NCBI RefSeq assembly: GCF_014764405.1
Contig: NZ_CP061725.1
Coordinates: 6,386,001-6,450,000, forward strand
Reading direction: 5' to 3'
DNA from: Micromonospora craniellae
Lineage (GTDB): Bacteria; Actinomycetota; Actinomycetes; Mycobacteriales; Micromonosporaceae
DNA length: 64,000 bases
Positions 1-7,871 of the stretch are shown here, one piece after another (the stretch's first letter is position 1; each line of letters opens with the position of its first letter). Position numbers and translations under genes: made by a program. The notes under the pieces were generated by a model that saw only the letters and a list, made by a program, of their open reading frames with translations, ran no database searches and was not told where the DNA came from.

Positions 1-2
1 CC

Positions 3-50
3 ACCCGCCGCCTGGTCGACGCCCTCGCCACCCGCACCACGACGGCTTAG
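3..50 (+). CDS. 3' end of an unidentified CDS
   Basis: An open frame enters from the left edge and stops at TAG (48-50), giving the tail RRLVDALATRTTTA. The stop overlaps the stop of the oppositely oriented acetyltransferase, so the two genes converge. Too little is present to name a function. Confidence 0.45.
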   Translation, partial: TRRLVDALATRTTTA

Positions 51-574
51 CGCTTGGCCGACGTCCTCAACACCAGCAGGTCCATGCGGGCACCCCACGG
101 AGTCGTCGTATCGCCCACCTGCACCCAGCCTGCTCGTGCGTAGATGGTGCGGGCAGCCGAACGCGGATTCGACGCGAGCGTCGCCACCGGCTCCGATCGG
201 GCATCGAGTAGTCGCCGCATCAACTCGGCACCCACGCCCCGACCGCGCTGTGCCGGGCGCACGATCCACTCCATCACGGCGAACTTGTCCGCCTCACGCA
301 CGTCGGCGGGCGGGTCCTGCCCGGCGCGTCTCCACCAGCGCCCGGAGCCCATCGTCCACCCGTAGGCGGCCCCCACCAACACACCCTGGTCGTGGGCCGT
401 GATCAGGGTGAAGCCGGGCCGACGCGCCTCCTCGGGCAGACCGTTGCGGAATCCGGCCACTTCCTCCGGGCCCTCCCCGTACGGCGGCTCGGCATAGACG
501 ATGCCGTACAGGTCGGCCAAGGCGTGAACTTGTTCGGGCGTCATCGAGGTGTGGAGGCGGTAGGTCACGGCCAC
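47..574 (-). CDS. GNAT family N-acetyltransferase
   Basis: The 175-residue protein has a GNAT fold signature: EWIVRPAQRGRGVGAELMRR carries the acetyl-CoA-binding R-x-x-G-x-G/A loop near residue 110, followed by a conserved C-terminal ARTIYARAGW segment. The acceptor substrate cannot be told from sequence. The GTG start (574-572) lies inside the 3' end of the upstream XRE gene and overlaps it by 10 nt, so the two are probably translationally coupled. Confidence 0.85.
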   Translation of the reverse strand: MAVTYRLHTSMTPEQVHALADLYGIVYAEPPYGEGPEEVAGFRNGLPEEARRPGFTLITAHDQGVLVGAAYGWTMGSGRWWRRAGQDPPADVREADKFAVMEWIVRPAQRGRGVGAELMRRLLDARSEPVATLASNPRSAARTIYARAGWVQVGDTTTPWGARMDLLVLRTSAKR

Positions 575-1797
575 GGTCCGCAGCCCTTTGCGCCGACGAT
601 GGCAGTCAGGTCCCCGTACGCGGGCCGCCGACGTTCACTCCCCGGAACGGCGTCCACTACTTGACGGGCCACCGTCAGTAACAGCTCGTTGCGGTGCTCG
701 CCAGGCAACGCGTCGAGCAGGTCTGTGGCGAGTCGCAGCCCGTCAGGGATGTCGCCTTCGCGGATCAGGCAGACCGCCTGGTGCAACTGCACCTGAGCGC
801 GGAGCCGCGCCTGAGACTGCGGGTACAGGGCGAGCGCCAGGGACTGCGCCCGTGTCGCGTCAGCGAACCGACCAGCGTGCGTAAACACCCACGACGCCGT
901 GTAATGCAGCCGGTGTTCCGGCCAGCCCCAGACCGATTCCACATCGGTGATGACCGACCTGGGTAGCTGAGATGCGAGGTCCGAAAGCCGTTCGACCGTG
1001 GCGACTGCTTCCGTATGGCGGCCGGCCAGGGAAAGCGCTTGTGCCCGTCCGGCCAGTAGGCCACACGTAGCCGCCGACGCCCGCTGATGCAGCAGCGGCA
1101 GGGCTTGGTCGGACATTTGCACGACCGTGTTAGGGTCCCGGCCGTCGTAGCAGCCATTGACGACATCCCACGCCCACCCCGCCACGACCGAGTCCGGGTC
1201 TCCGGAGTTGTCCGCGAGTTCGCGCGCCGACCGCCACCATCGGGCGGCTGCCCAGCCTTGCCCTGCGGCGACCATTCCGAATGCGACCATCAGCGAGAGC
1301 TTCGACGCGGCCCGCAACAACCCTGCCCGCTGAGGCCCGTCAGCCGCCGCGAGTTGATGTTGCAGGACGGTCATGTCGACGGTGAGCTGGCGGTCCAGTT
1401 GGTCTGCGGGCAGCCGGTAGTAGTCGTAGCCGTAATCTTCGACGATCCTGTCCCATTCATCGGCGTGCCCGGCGGCGACACCGAAGCCATGACGGAGGGA
1501 TTCCAGGCCGACGAGCGGTGCCACGGCCGGCGCTACGGCGAGGGCGCCCATCGCGCCGAGAATCTTCCGCCTCCGCATGTCGGTCTCACCTGCCTGCCGC
1601 TGCCATGCCCGTACGAGCGCACCGGCCGCGCTCAACGCATCGTCGCACGCTTCCGCGAGTGGCCGGGTTGGCGGCCTTACGCCCCGCTCCACCTGAGACA
1701 GGTAGGAGAAATCGAGACGAGCAGCCGAACCCAAGGCGCGCAGCGACAACCCGGCGGCGAGCCGGTGTTGTTTCAGTGTCTCCCCAAAACGTCCCAT
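565..1797 (-). CDS. XRE-family HTH regulator with TPR-like C-terminus
   Basis: The 410-residue protein starts MGRFGETLKQHRLAAGLSL. A Cro/C1-type helix-turn-helix (about residues 5-60, with FSYLSQVERG as the recognition part) is followed by a long alpha-helical, TPR-like region rich in AxxAxxLA patterns. A frame upstream of the start stays open but has no domain and crosses the divergent promoter region. ATG at 1797 has AGGG six bases upstream; ATG at 1803 is an alternative. The family is common in actinomycetes and usually of unknown target. It is co-transcribed with the acetyltransferase. Confidence 0.8.
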   Translation of the reverse strand: MGRFGETLKQHRLAAGLSLRALGSAARLDFSYLSQVERGVRPPTRPLAEACDDALSAAGALVRAWQRQAGETDMRRRKILGAMGALAVAPAVAPLVGLESLRHGFGVAAGHADEWDRIVEDYGYDYYRLPADQLDRQLTVDMTVLQHQLAAADGPQRAGLLRAASKLSLMVAFGMVAAGQGWAAARWWRSARELADNSGDPDSVVAGWAWDVVNGCYDGRDPNTVVQMSDQALPLLHQRASAATCGLLAGRAQALSLAGRHTEAVATVERLSDLASQLPRSVITDVESVWGWPEHRLHYTASWVFTHAGRFADATRAQSLALALYPQSQARLRAQVQLHQAVCLIREGDIPDGLRLATDLLDALPGEHRNELLLTVARQVVDAVPGSERRRPAYGDLTAIVGAKGCGPWP

Positions 1798-2065
1798 CGG
1801 CATCCCTGCGATGTGGGCAATTGTGTGGGCCCACTGCTCACACCTACCCCACACGCAGAGTAGCGACAAAGCTGTGTTTAGGTCCCCCGACGGGCCGGGC
1901 GGACCGACTGGGATAACGCGCCAACGGTCACTGACATCGATGTCGAGGCCGGGTGGCCTGCGGTCGTCCCTCGGGCTGCGGGATCGCGACGTCTGCACGG
2001 AGGTCTCCAGTCTGGCGGCTATGCGATCCCGCAGCCCTTCCGATTGAGGCAACAAGGGAGTACGA
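1798..2065. promoter_or_regulatory. Divergent promoter region between two XRE genes
   Basis: No convincing gene is seen here. The stretch must hold the outward promoters of the two regulators. No operator palindrome stood out by eye. Confidence 0.35.
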
Positions 2066-2131
2066 ATGCGAGTCGATTCAGCGATCGCCCCTGGCACGTC
2101 AGCGCACTGGGTGCCGTACGACAATGGGTAG
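2066..2131 (+). CDS. 21-codon leader ORF overlapping the XRE start
   Basis: ATG at 2066 is preceded at good distance by a strong Shine-Dalgarno AAGGGAG (2054-2060). The frame encodes a 21-residue peptide beginning MRVDSAIAPGTSAHW. Its TAG (2129-2131) lies just past the ATG (2124) of the downstream XRE gene, which has only a weak ribosome-binding site of its own. The arrangement suggests a translated leader that couples translation into the regulator. No homology is claimed. Confidence 0.4.
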   Translation: MRVDSAIAPGTSAHWVPYDNG

Positions 2132-3329
2132 CGAGTTGTTGCCGATCGGCCGGCGGGTGGCGTACTGGCGGGGGCGGCGGCGGATGTCTCAGCAGGTGCT
2201 CGCCGATCGGTTGGGCAAGTCGAAGAGTTGGGTCGACAAGGTCGAACGTGGCGTCCGATCACTGGACAAGGTATCCACGATCGCAGAGGTTGCCGCAGTG
2301 CTCCGGATCGACCAGGCCACCCTGCTCGGTCGGGACCGTCAGCGCTCCGCTGTCGACGTCCGAGCAGACGGTGTGGAGCGGATCCGGGCGGCACTGTCGA
2401 CGTACGACATGACCCTCGGTCGTCGGGCGGCGGCCCGGGATGCCCCCTCGGTAGCTCACGTAGCCCGCAGCATCGGGCATGCGTGGACCACCTACCAGCA
2501 CGCGCGGTATCCGCAGTTGATCAGTGGGCTGCCGGAGCTGGTGGTCGGGGCGCAGCGCTGCTACACCCTCGATCCGGGAGCGGGGCGGGTGGCACTGGTG
2601 GAGGCGTACCGGGTGACGGCCGCTCTGCTCGTCAAACTCGGTGAAGGCGAGCTGGGCTGGCTGGCCGTCGACCGCGCGATGACCATCGCCACGGACGACG
2701 CGGAGTTGGTCGCCGCTGCGGCGGTGCAGCTAGGACAGGTGCTACGTGCCACCGGTCGGGCGGGCTCGGCGGTGTCGGCCATGCGGACAGCGGCGTACCG
2801 CATCGTCCAGGCCGACCTCGACGGCGACCAGCCGGCGCACCTGTCGCTCTGCGGCACGCTGCTCGTGCAGGCCGCCCTCGCCGCAGCTCGGCAGGGGGAC
2901 GAGCGCGCCACGGCGAGCCTGCTCGACGAGGCCGCCGACCTGGGTGGCCGGGTGGGCGACGGCCACGACCACCACCGCACCGCCTTCGGGCCCACAGCAG
3001 TCGCCGTGGCGCGGGCGGTGGCGGCGCTGGAGTCGGGCGACGCCGGTGAGGCAGCCGCCTTGCACCAGGAGGTCGTACGCCGTGACGGCTGGCGGTGGCT
3101 GCCCACCGAGCATCGTGCCGCGTACCTGCTCGACGCCGCCCGCGCTCATCTCCAGGGCGACGACCCGACCCGCGCCGCCCGGATCCTGCTTGAGGCCGAT
3201 CAGACCGCGCCTTCCGAGGTACGGCACCGGCCCTCCGCCCGAGACCTGCTGAACCAGATGATCCGACACCCGGACGCCCCGATGCCGATCATTCAGCTCG
3301 CCACCACCCTCGCGGTGGGTCGAGCATGA
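2124..3329 (+). CDS. XRE-family HTH regulator
   Basis: The 401-residue protein begins MGSELLPIGRRVAYWRGRRR. An N-terminal Cro/C1-type HTH (residues about 8-65, with SQQVLADRLGKSKSWVDKVE) is followed by an all-helical, TPR-like C-terminal region of about 300 residues. The start was chosen because the HTH begins directly after it and the upstream open frame has no domain. Its ATG overlaps the 21-codon leader ORF. The two XRE genes diverge; their targets are unknown. Confidence 0.8.
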   Translation: MGSELLPIGRRVAYWRGRRRMSQQVLADRLGKSKSWVDKVERGVRSLDKVSTIAEVAAVLRIDQATLLGRDRQRSAVDVRADGVERIRAALSTYDMTLGRRAAARDAPSVAHVARSIGHAWTTYQHARYPQLISGLPELVVGAQRCYTLDPGAGRVALVEAYRVTAALLVKLGEGELGWLAVDRAMTIATDDAELVAAAAVQLGQVLRATGRAGSAVSAMRTAAYRIVQADLDGDQPAHLSLCGTLLVQAALAAARQGDERATASLLDEAADLGGRVGDGHDHHRTAFGPTAVAVARAVAALESGDAGEAAALHQEVVRRDGWRWLPTEHRAAYLLDAARAHLQGDDPTRAARILLEADQTAPSEVRHRPSARDLLNQMIRHPDAPMPIIQLATTLAVGRA

Positions 3330-3483
3330 CCGCGCCGTTCCTGTCCCTGGCCCAGATCCTCAACCGACTCGCCATCACTGCCCGGCAGCCACCGTCGCCC
3401 GCGACATCCTCGACACGATCAGGCAGATGCGCTGGCGTGATCGCGGTGACGCATCTGGTCGTCAGACGACCTCGCGCAGGTAG
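3326..3483 (+). pseudogene. Possible frameshifted small ORF downstream of XRE
   Basis: ATG (3326) overlaps the XRE stop as ATGA and opens MTAPFLSLAQILNRLAIT. From about 3388 a second frame reads ATVARDILDTIRQMRWRDRG and ends at TAG 3481. Together they look like one short coupled protein broken by an indel, but no family was recognised and both pieces are short. Confidence 0.25.
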
Positions 3484-4280
3484 CCGTCGATCGAGGCGGT
3501 CAGCACCTCCTCGCCGGGACGTGCCCACACCTGCGCGTTGAAGACCTCCACCTCGATTGGGCCGGTGTAGCCGGCCGCGTCCACCGCCTCGCGCAGCCGG
3601 CGCAACTCGATGCAGCCGTCGCCGGGCAGCGCCCGCCCCAGCAGCACGCCCTCGGGCAGCGGGGTGATCCAGTCGCAGACCTGGAACGAGGCGATCCACT
3701 CCCCCGCGCGCGTGATCTGGTCGTAGACGGTGTCGTCCCACCACACGTGGTACGCGTCGACCACCACGCCGACCACGCTCGGGTCGAACCGTTCGGCGAT
3801 GTCGAGGGCCTGGCCGAGGGTGGCGATGACGCAGCGGTCGGCGGCGAACATCGGGTGCAGCGGCTCGATGGCGAGCGTCATCCCGGCGGAGTCGGCGTAC
3901 GGGGCCAGTTCGGCGATGGCGTCGGCCACCCGGGCGCGGGCCCCGTCGATGTCCTTGCTGCCCGGCGGCAGGCCGCCGGAGACCAGCACCAGCACCGGCG
4001 CACCGAGGGTGGCGGCCTCGTCGACGGCGCGCCGGTTCTCGTCCCACCAGTCGTCGGCGGTGAAGAACCCGCCCCGGCACAGCGTGGTGACCGCAAGGCC
4101 GGCGTCGCGGACCAGCTTGGCGGCGCGGTCCAGCCCGTACTCGGCGACCGGCTCACGCCACAGGCCGACGCCGGGAACTCCGGTGGCGACACATCCGGCC
4201 ACCACGTCGGGCAGGGCCCAGTGCTTGGCGGTGGCCTGGTTGAACGAGAAACGGGCCAGCTCCGCCCGCTCCCCGGTCAC
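3462..4280 (-). CDS. Sugar phosphate isomerase/epimerase (xylose isomerase-like TIM barrel)
   Basis: The 272-residue protein starts VTGERAELARFSFNQATAKH at GTG 4280, overlapping the upstream stop as GTGA. It matches the AP endonuclease 2/xylose-isomerase-like TIM barrel. Likely metal-site acidic residues are in LAIEPLHPMF, VVVDAYHVWWD and the C-terminal IEVEVFN. The first gene of the three-gene operon is a Gfo/Idh/MocA dehydrogenase, so the enzyme probably isomerises an oxidised sugar or inositol-like substrate; the exact compound is not known. Confidence 0.85.
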   Translation of the reverse strand: MTGERAELARFSFNQATAKHWALPDVVAGCVATGVPGVGLWREPVAEYGLDRAAKLVRDAGLAVTTLCRGGFFTADDWWDENRRAVDEAATLGAPVLVLVSGGLPPGSKDIDGARARVADAIAELAPYADSAGMTLAIEPLHPMFAADRCVIATLGQALDIAERFDPSVVGVVVDAYHVWWDDTVYDQITRAGEWIASFQVCDWITPLPEGVLLGRALPGDGCIELRRLREAVDAAGYTGPIEVEVFNAQVWARPGEEVLTASIDGYLREVV

Positions 4281-5428
4281 TGGGCCACCCCGGCCACGGT
4301 GAAGAAGGCCCGCGCCCGGGCGGCGGCCAGCTCGGCGTCGGGCAACAGACCGGCGGCGTCGGCCAGGGTGAGCAGGGTGGCCAGGTGCTCCGGTGACCGG
4401 CCGGACTGCAGGCCACCGACCATGGTGAAGTGGTCCTGGTGGCCGGTCAACCAGGCGAGGAAGACGATCCCGGTCTTGTAATACCAGGTCGGGGCCGCGA
4501 ACAGGTGCCGGGCCAGCGGCACGGTCGGCGCGAAGATCTCGTCGTACGCGGTCAGGTCGCCCCGGTCGAGGGCGGCGAACGCGGCCGACGCGGCCGGGGC
4601 GATCGCCGCGAAGACGCCCAGCAGCGCGTCGGAGTATCCGACCTCGTCGCCCCGGATCAGCTCCGGGTAGTGGAAGTCGTCGCCGGTGTAGAGGCGTACG
4701 CCGGCCGGCAGTCGGCGGCGCAACGCCACCTCGCGTCCGGCGTCGAGCAACGACACCTTGATCCCGTCTACCCGGGCGGCGTGCGTCTTCAGCAGCTCCA
4801 CCACGGTGTCGGCGGCCAGGTCCAGGTCGGTCGAGCCCCAGTAGCCGGTCAACGCCGGGTCGAACATCGGGCCGAGCCAGTGCAGCACCACCGGCCGGTC
4901 GGCGGCGGTCAGCAGATCGTCGTACACCCGCAGGTAGTCTTCGGGGCTCCGGGCGGCGGCGGCCAGGTGGCGGCTGCACATCAGCACCGGCACCGCCCCG
5001 GCGGCCTGCACGTCGTCGAGCTGCTCGCGGAAGGCGGCGGTGACCTCGGCGAGGGAGACCGGGCCGGCCGGTAGCTGGTCGGTGGCGACCCCGGCGACGA
5101 TCCGCCCGTCGGCCGCCCGGGCCTCCGCCGCGCTGCGCCGGATCAGTTCCCGGGTGGCCGGGTAGTCCAGGCCCATGCCGCGCTGCGCGGTGTCCATCGC
5201 CTCGGCCACCCCCAGGCCGTACGACCAGAGGTGGCGACGGAAGGCGAGGGTGCTCTCCCAGTCGACGGCGGCCGGCGTACCCGGGGTGTTGTCGGCCTGC
5301 GGGTCGGCCACCACGTGCGCGGCGGCGTACGCGATCCGGCGGCGCGGCGGGCCGTCGGGCCTGGGGTGTCCGGCACCGCCGGCCAGCCGCAGTCGCCGGC
5401 CACCGGGCAGGTTGACCTCGGCGCTCAC
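4277..5428 (-). CDS. DUF993 (dihydrodipicolinate synthase-like) protein
   Basis: The 383-residue protein is of the DUF993 type, distantly related to DapA/NAL aldolases. It contains VVLHWLGPMFDP and the basic, possibly Schiff-base-region segment RVDGIKVSLLD. GTG at 5428 overlaps the upstream stop (GTGA), and its own stop overlaps the isomerase start. Sandwiched between a dehydrogenase and an isomerase, it probably carries out the carbon-carbon cleavage step of the same pathway. The substrate is unknown. Confidence 0.8.
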   Translation of the reverse strand: MSAEVNLPGGRRLRLAGGAGHPRPDGPPRRRIAYAAAHVVADPQADNTPGTPAAVDWESTLAFRRHLWSYGLGVAEAMDTAQRGMGLDYPATRELIRRSAAEARAADGRIVAGVATDQLPAGPVSLAEVTAAFREQLDDVQAAGAVPVLMCSRHLAAAARSPEDYLRVYDDLLTAADRPVVLHWLGPMFDPALTGYWGSTDLDLAADTVVELLKTHAARVDGIKVSLLDAGREVALRRRLPAGVRLYTGDDFHYPELIRGDEVGYSDALLGVFAAIAPAASAAFAALDRGDLTAYDEIFAPTVPLARHLFAAPTWYYKTGIVFLAWLTGHQDHFTMVGGLQSGRSPEHLATLLTLADAAGLLPDAELAAARARAFFTVAGVAQ

Positions 5429-6576
5429 AGCGACAGCTCCGGAATCTCGACGCGGCGGCCCTCGCGGGCCGACACCAGACCCAGCTCGGCCAGTTGCACG
5501 CCGCGCGCCCCGGCCAGGAAGTCCCACGGGAACGGCTCGTCCGCCACGACGTGCCGCAGGAACGCCTCCCACTGCACCTTGAAGCCGTTGTCGAAGTCCT
5601 CGTTGTCCGGGACCTCCGTCCACTGCGCGCGGAAGTCGTCGGTGGCCGGCAGATCGGGGTTCCACACCGGCTTCGGGGTGACGGCCCGGTGCTGCACCCG
5701 GCAGCGGCGCAGGCCGGCCACGGCGCTGCCCTGCGTGCCGTCGACCTGGAACTCGACCAGTTCGTCGCGGTGCACCCGGACGCACCAGGAGGAGTTGAGC
5801 TGGGCGATCACGCCGCCGGCCAGCTCGAACACGGCGTACGCGGCGTCGTCGGCGGTGGCCGGGTAGGTGCGACCGGCCTCGTCGACGCGCTGCGGGATGT
5901 GCGTGGCGATGGTGGCGGAGACGCTGCGTACCTCGCCGAACAGCTCCGCCAGCACGTAGTGCCAGTGCGGGAACATGTCGACCACGATGCCGCCGCCGTC
6001 CTCGGACCGGTAGTTCCAGGACGGGCGCTGGGCGGGCTGCCAGTCGCCCTCGAAGACCCAGTAGCCGAAGTCGCCGCGCACCGACAGCACCTGGCCGAAG
6101 AAGCCGCCGTCGAGCAGCCGCTTGAGCTTGCGCAGCCCGGGCAGGAATAGTTTGTCCTGCACCACGCCGGTGCGGATGCCGGCGGCGTTCGCGGCACGGG
6201 CCAGGTCCAGGGCGGCGGCGGTGTCCTCGGCCAGGGGCTTCTCGGTGTAGATGTGCTTGCCGGCCTCGATGGCCTGCCGGATCGCCTTCTCCCGCTGCTG
6301 GGTGACCTGCGCGTCGAAGTAGATCTCGACGTCGTCGCGGGCCAGCGCGGCGGTCAGGTCGGTGGTCCAGTCGGTGAGGCCGTGCCGGTCGGCGATCTCC
6401 CGCAGCTTGGTCTCGCTGCGGCCGACCAGCACGAGATGCGGCACGACGGTGGCGCCGTCGGGCAGCCGCACGCCGCCGGACTCGCGGATGGCCAGCAGGG
6501 AGCGCACCAGATGCTGCCGGTATCCCATCCGGCCGGTGACGCCGTTCACGATGATGCCGATCGACCTGCGGGTCAT
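5425..6576 (-). CDS. Gfo/Idh/MocA-family oxidoreductase
   Basis: The 383-residue NAD(P)-dependent dehydrogenase starts MTRRSIGIIVNGVTGRMGYR, a Rossmann nucleotide-binding loop. The typical family motif YTEKPLAED (Lys of the EKP motif) occurs near residue 110. ATG at 6576 has AAGGA just upstream, while the longer frame adds only seven unconvincing residues. It is the first gene of the catabolic operon and is preceded by two LacI-type operators. Confidence 0.9.
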   Translation of the reverse strand: MTRRSIGIIVNGVTGRMGYRQHLVRSLLAIRESGGVRLPDGATVVPHLVLVGRSETKLREIADRHGLTDWTTDLTAALARDDVEIYFDAQVTQQREKAIRQAIEAGKHIYTEKPLAEDTAAALDLARAANAAGIRTGVVQDKLFLPGLRKLKRLLDGGFFGQVLSVRGDFGYWVFEGDWQPAQRPSWNYRSEDGGGIVVDMFPHWHYVLAELFGEVRSVSATIATHIPQRVDEAGRTYPATADDAAYAVFELAGGVIAQLNSSWCVRVHRDELVEFQVDGTQGSAVAGLRRCRVQHRAVTPKPVWNPDLPATDDFRAQWTEVPDNEDFDNGFKVQWEAFLRHVVADEPFPWDFLAGARGVQLAELGLVSAREGRRVEIPELSL

Positions 6577-6602
6577 GGGGGTCCTTCCGTCACACACGCC
6601 TA

Positions 6603-6614
6603 GGTAAGCGCTTT
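6603..6614. promoter_or_regulatory. LacI-family operator 1
   Basis: GTAAGCGCTTTC centres on the perfect palindrome AAGCGCTT (6605-6612), the classic LacI/GalR-family half-site pair with a central CG. It lies 27 bp upstream of the dehydrogenase ATG. Confidence 0.7.
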
Positions 6615-6647
6615 CCTGCGTAGCCTAGGCCGCGGCGCCGCGCCGAG

Positions 6648-6659
6648 GCAAGCGCTCTC
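6648..6659. promoter_or_regulatory. LacI-family operator 2
   Basis: GCAAGCGCTCTC is a one-mismatch copy of the first operator, with its centre 45 bp away. Two phased sites between the operon and the LacI gene suggest cooperative repression by the divergent regulator. Confidence 0.65.
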
Positions 6660-6846
6660 CCGACCGGGATGATTCCGATCACCGCCATCCGCCGGCCGCT
6701 GCCACGGCATCGGGCGCTCCACGCCGATCAGGGCTGTGACCAGCTGCGTGAGCTGCCTGAACGCCCCCCCGGTGAACAACCCTGACTGCGGTACGGTGAC
6801 GCTGGCCGCCGGGCGCGCGGCCGGCGCGATCTCAAGGGGGCGGTAC

Positions 6847-7863
6847 GTGGCGACTCTGTCCGATGTGGCCCGGCGGGCCGGCGTCTCGCCCGCCACCGCC
6901 TCTCGGGTGATCAACGGCAGCAGCAAGCCGGTCACCGACGAGTTGCGGGAACGGGTGCTTCAGGCCGTCGCCGAGTTGCAGTACGTGCCCAACGCCCACG
7001 CCCAACTGCTCGCCCGCTCGCATCGGGGCGCCGTCGGCGTCATCGTGCACGACGTCTCCGACCCGTACTTCTCGGAGATCACGCGGGGCCTGCAACGGGT
7101 CGCCACCGCCCAGGGGCGGCTGCTGATGATCTGCAACAGCTACCGCGACCCGGGACGCGAGCTGGAGTACGTCGAGCTGCTGCGCGGGCACCAGGTGGCC
7201 GCCATCATCCTGGCCGGCTCCGGCTACCACGACGCGGAGTTCACCCGCCTGCTCAACGGAAAGCTGGCCGCGTACGAGGCGACCGGCGGGCGGGTCGCGG
7301 TGATCGGCCGGCACGAACACTCCGGCGACGCGGTGATGCCCGACAACCGCAGCGGCGCCCGGCTGCTCGGGCAGGAGCTGTGCCGGCTGGGCCACGAACG
7401 GATCGGGGTGGTGGCCGGTCCCCAGGTGTTGACCACCACCACCGACCGGTTGACCGGGCTGCGCGAGGGGCTCACCGCGCACGGCCGGGACCTCCCGGAA
7501 CACCGCATCCGGTACGCCGAGTTCGACCGCGACGGTGGTGCCGCCGCCACCGCCGCCCTGCTCGACGCCGAACCGGAACTGACCGCGATCGCGGCGCTCA
7601 ACGACTCGATGGCGATCGGCGCGCTGGCGCTGCTGCGCTCGCGCGGACTGGCGGTGCCCGACCGGGTCAGCGTCGTCGGCTTCGACGACATGCCGATGGC
7701 CCGGGACGTCACCCCGACGCTGACCACGATCCGGCTGCCGCTGGTCGAGATGGGCGCCCGCGCGATGGCGCTGGCCCTGGACCCGGGCGCGGACCGCCCC
7801 CGGGTGGAGTCCCTCGCCGCCGAGCTGGTCAGCCGGGACAGTTCCGGCCCGCCCCCGGCCTGA
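6847..7863 (+). CDS. LacI-family transcriptional regulator
   Basis: The 338-residue protein starts VATLSDVARRAGVSPATASR, the canonical LacI helix-turn-helix and hinge, followed by a periplasmic-binding-protein-like sensor domain (GVIVHDVSDPYFSEI). GTG 6847 follows AAGGGGG with six-base spacing. It diverges from the sugar catabolic operon and most probably represses it through the two AAGCGCTY operators. It converges with desD, with 8 bp between stops. Confidence 0.9.
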   Translation: MATLSDVARRAGVSPATASRVINGSSKPVTDELRERVLQAVAELQYVPNAHAQLLARSHRGAVGVIVHDVSDPYFSEITRGLQRVATAQGRLLMICNSYRDPGRELEYVELLRGHQVAAIILAGSGYHDAEFTRLLNGKLAAYEATGGRVAVIGRHEHSGDAVMPDNRSGARLLGQELCRLGHERIGVVAGPQVLTTTTDRLTGLREGLTAHGRDLPEHRIRYAEFDRDGGAAATAALLDAEPELTAIAALNDSMAIGALALLRSRGLAVPDRVSVVGFDDMPMARDVTPTLTTIRLPLVEMGARAMALALDPGADRPRVESLAAELVSRDSSGPPPA

Positions 7864-7871
7864 CCGGACGC

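Noticed and set aside
565..2394. 609-residue version of the first XRE protein
   Set aside because: The extra 199 N-terminal residues are Arg/Pro-rich with no domain and cross the divergent promoter; the HTH starts right after ATG 1797.
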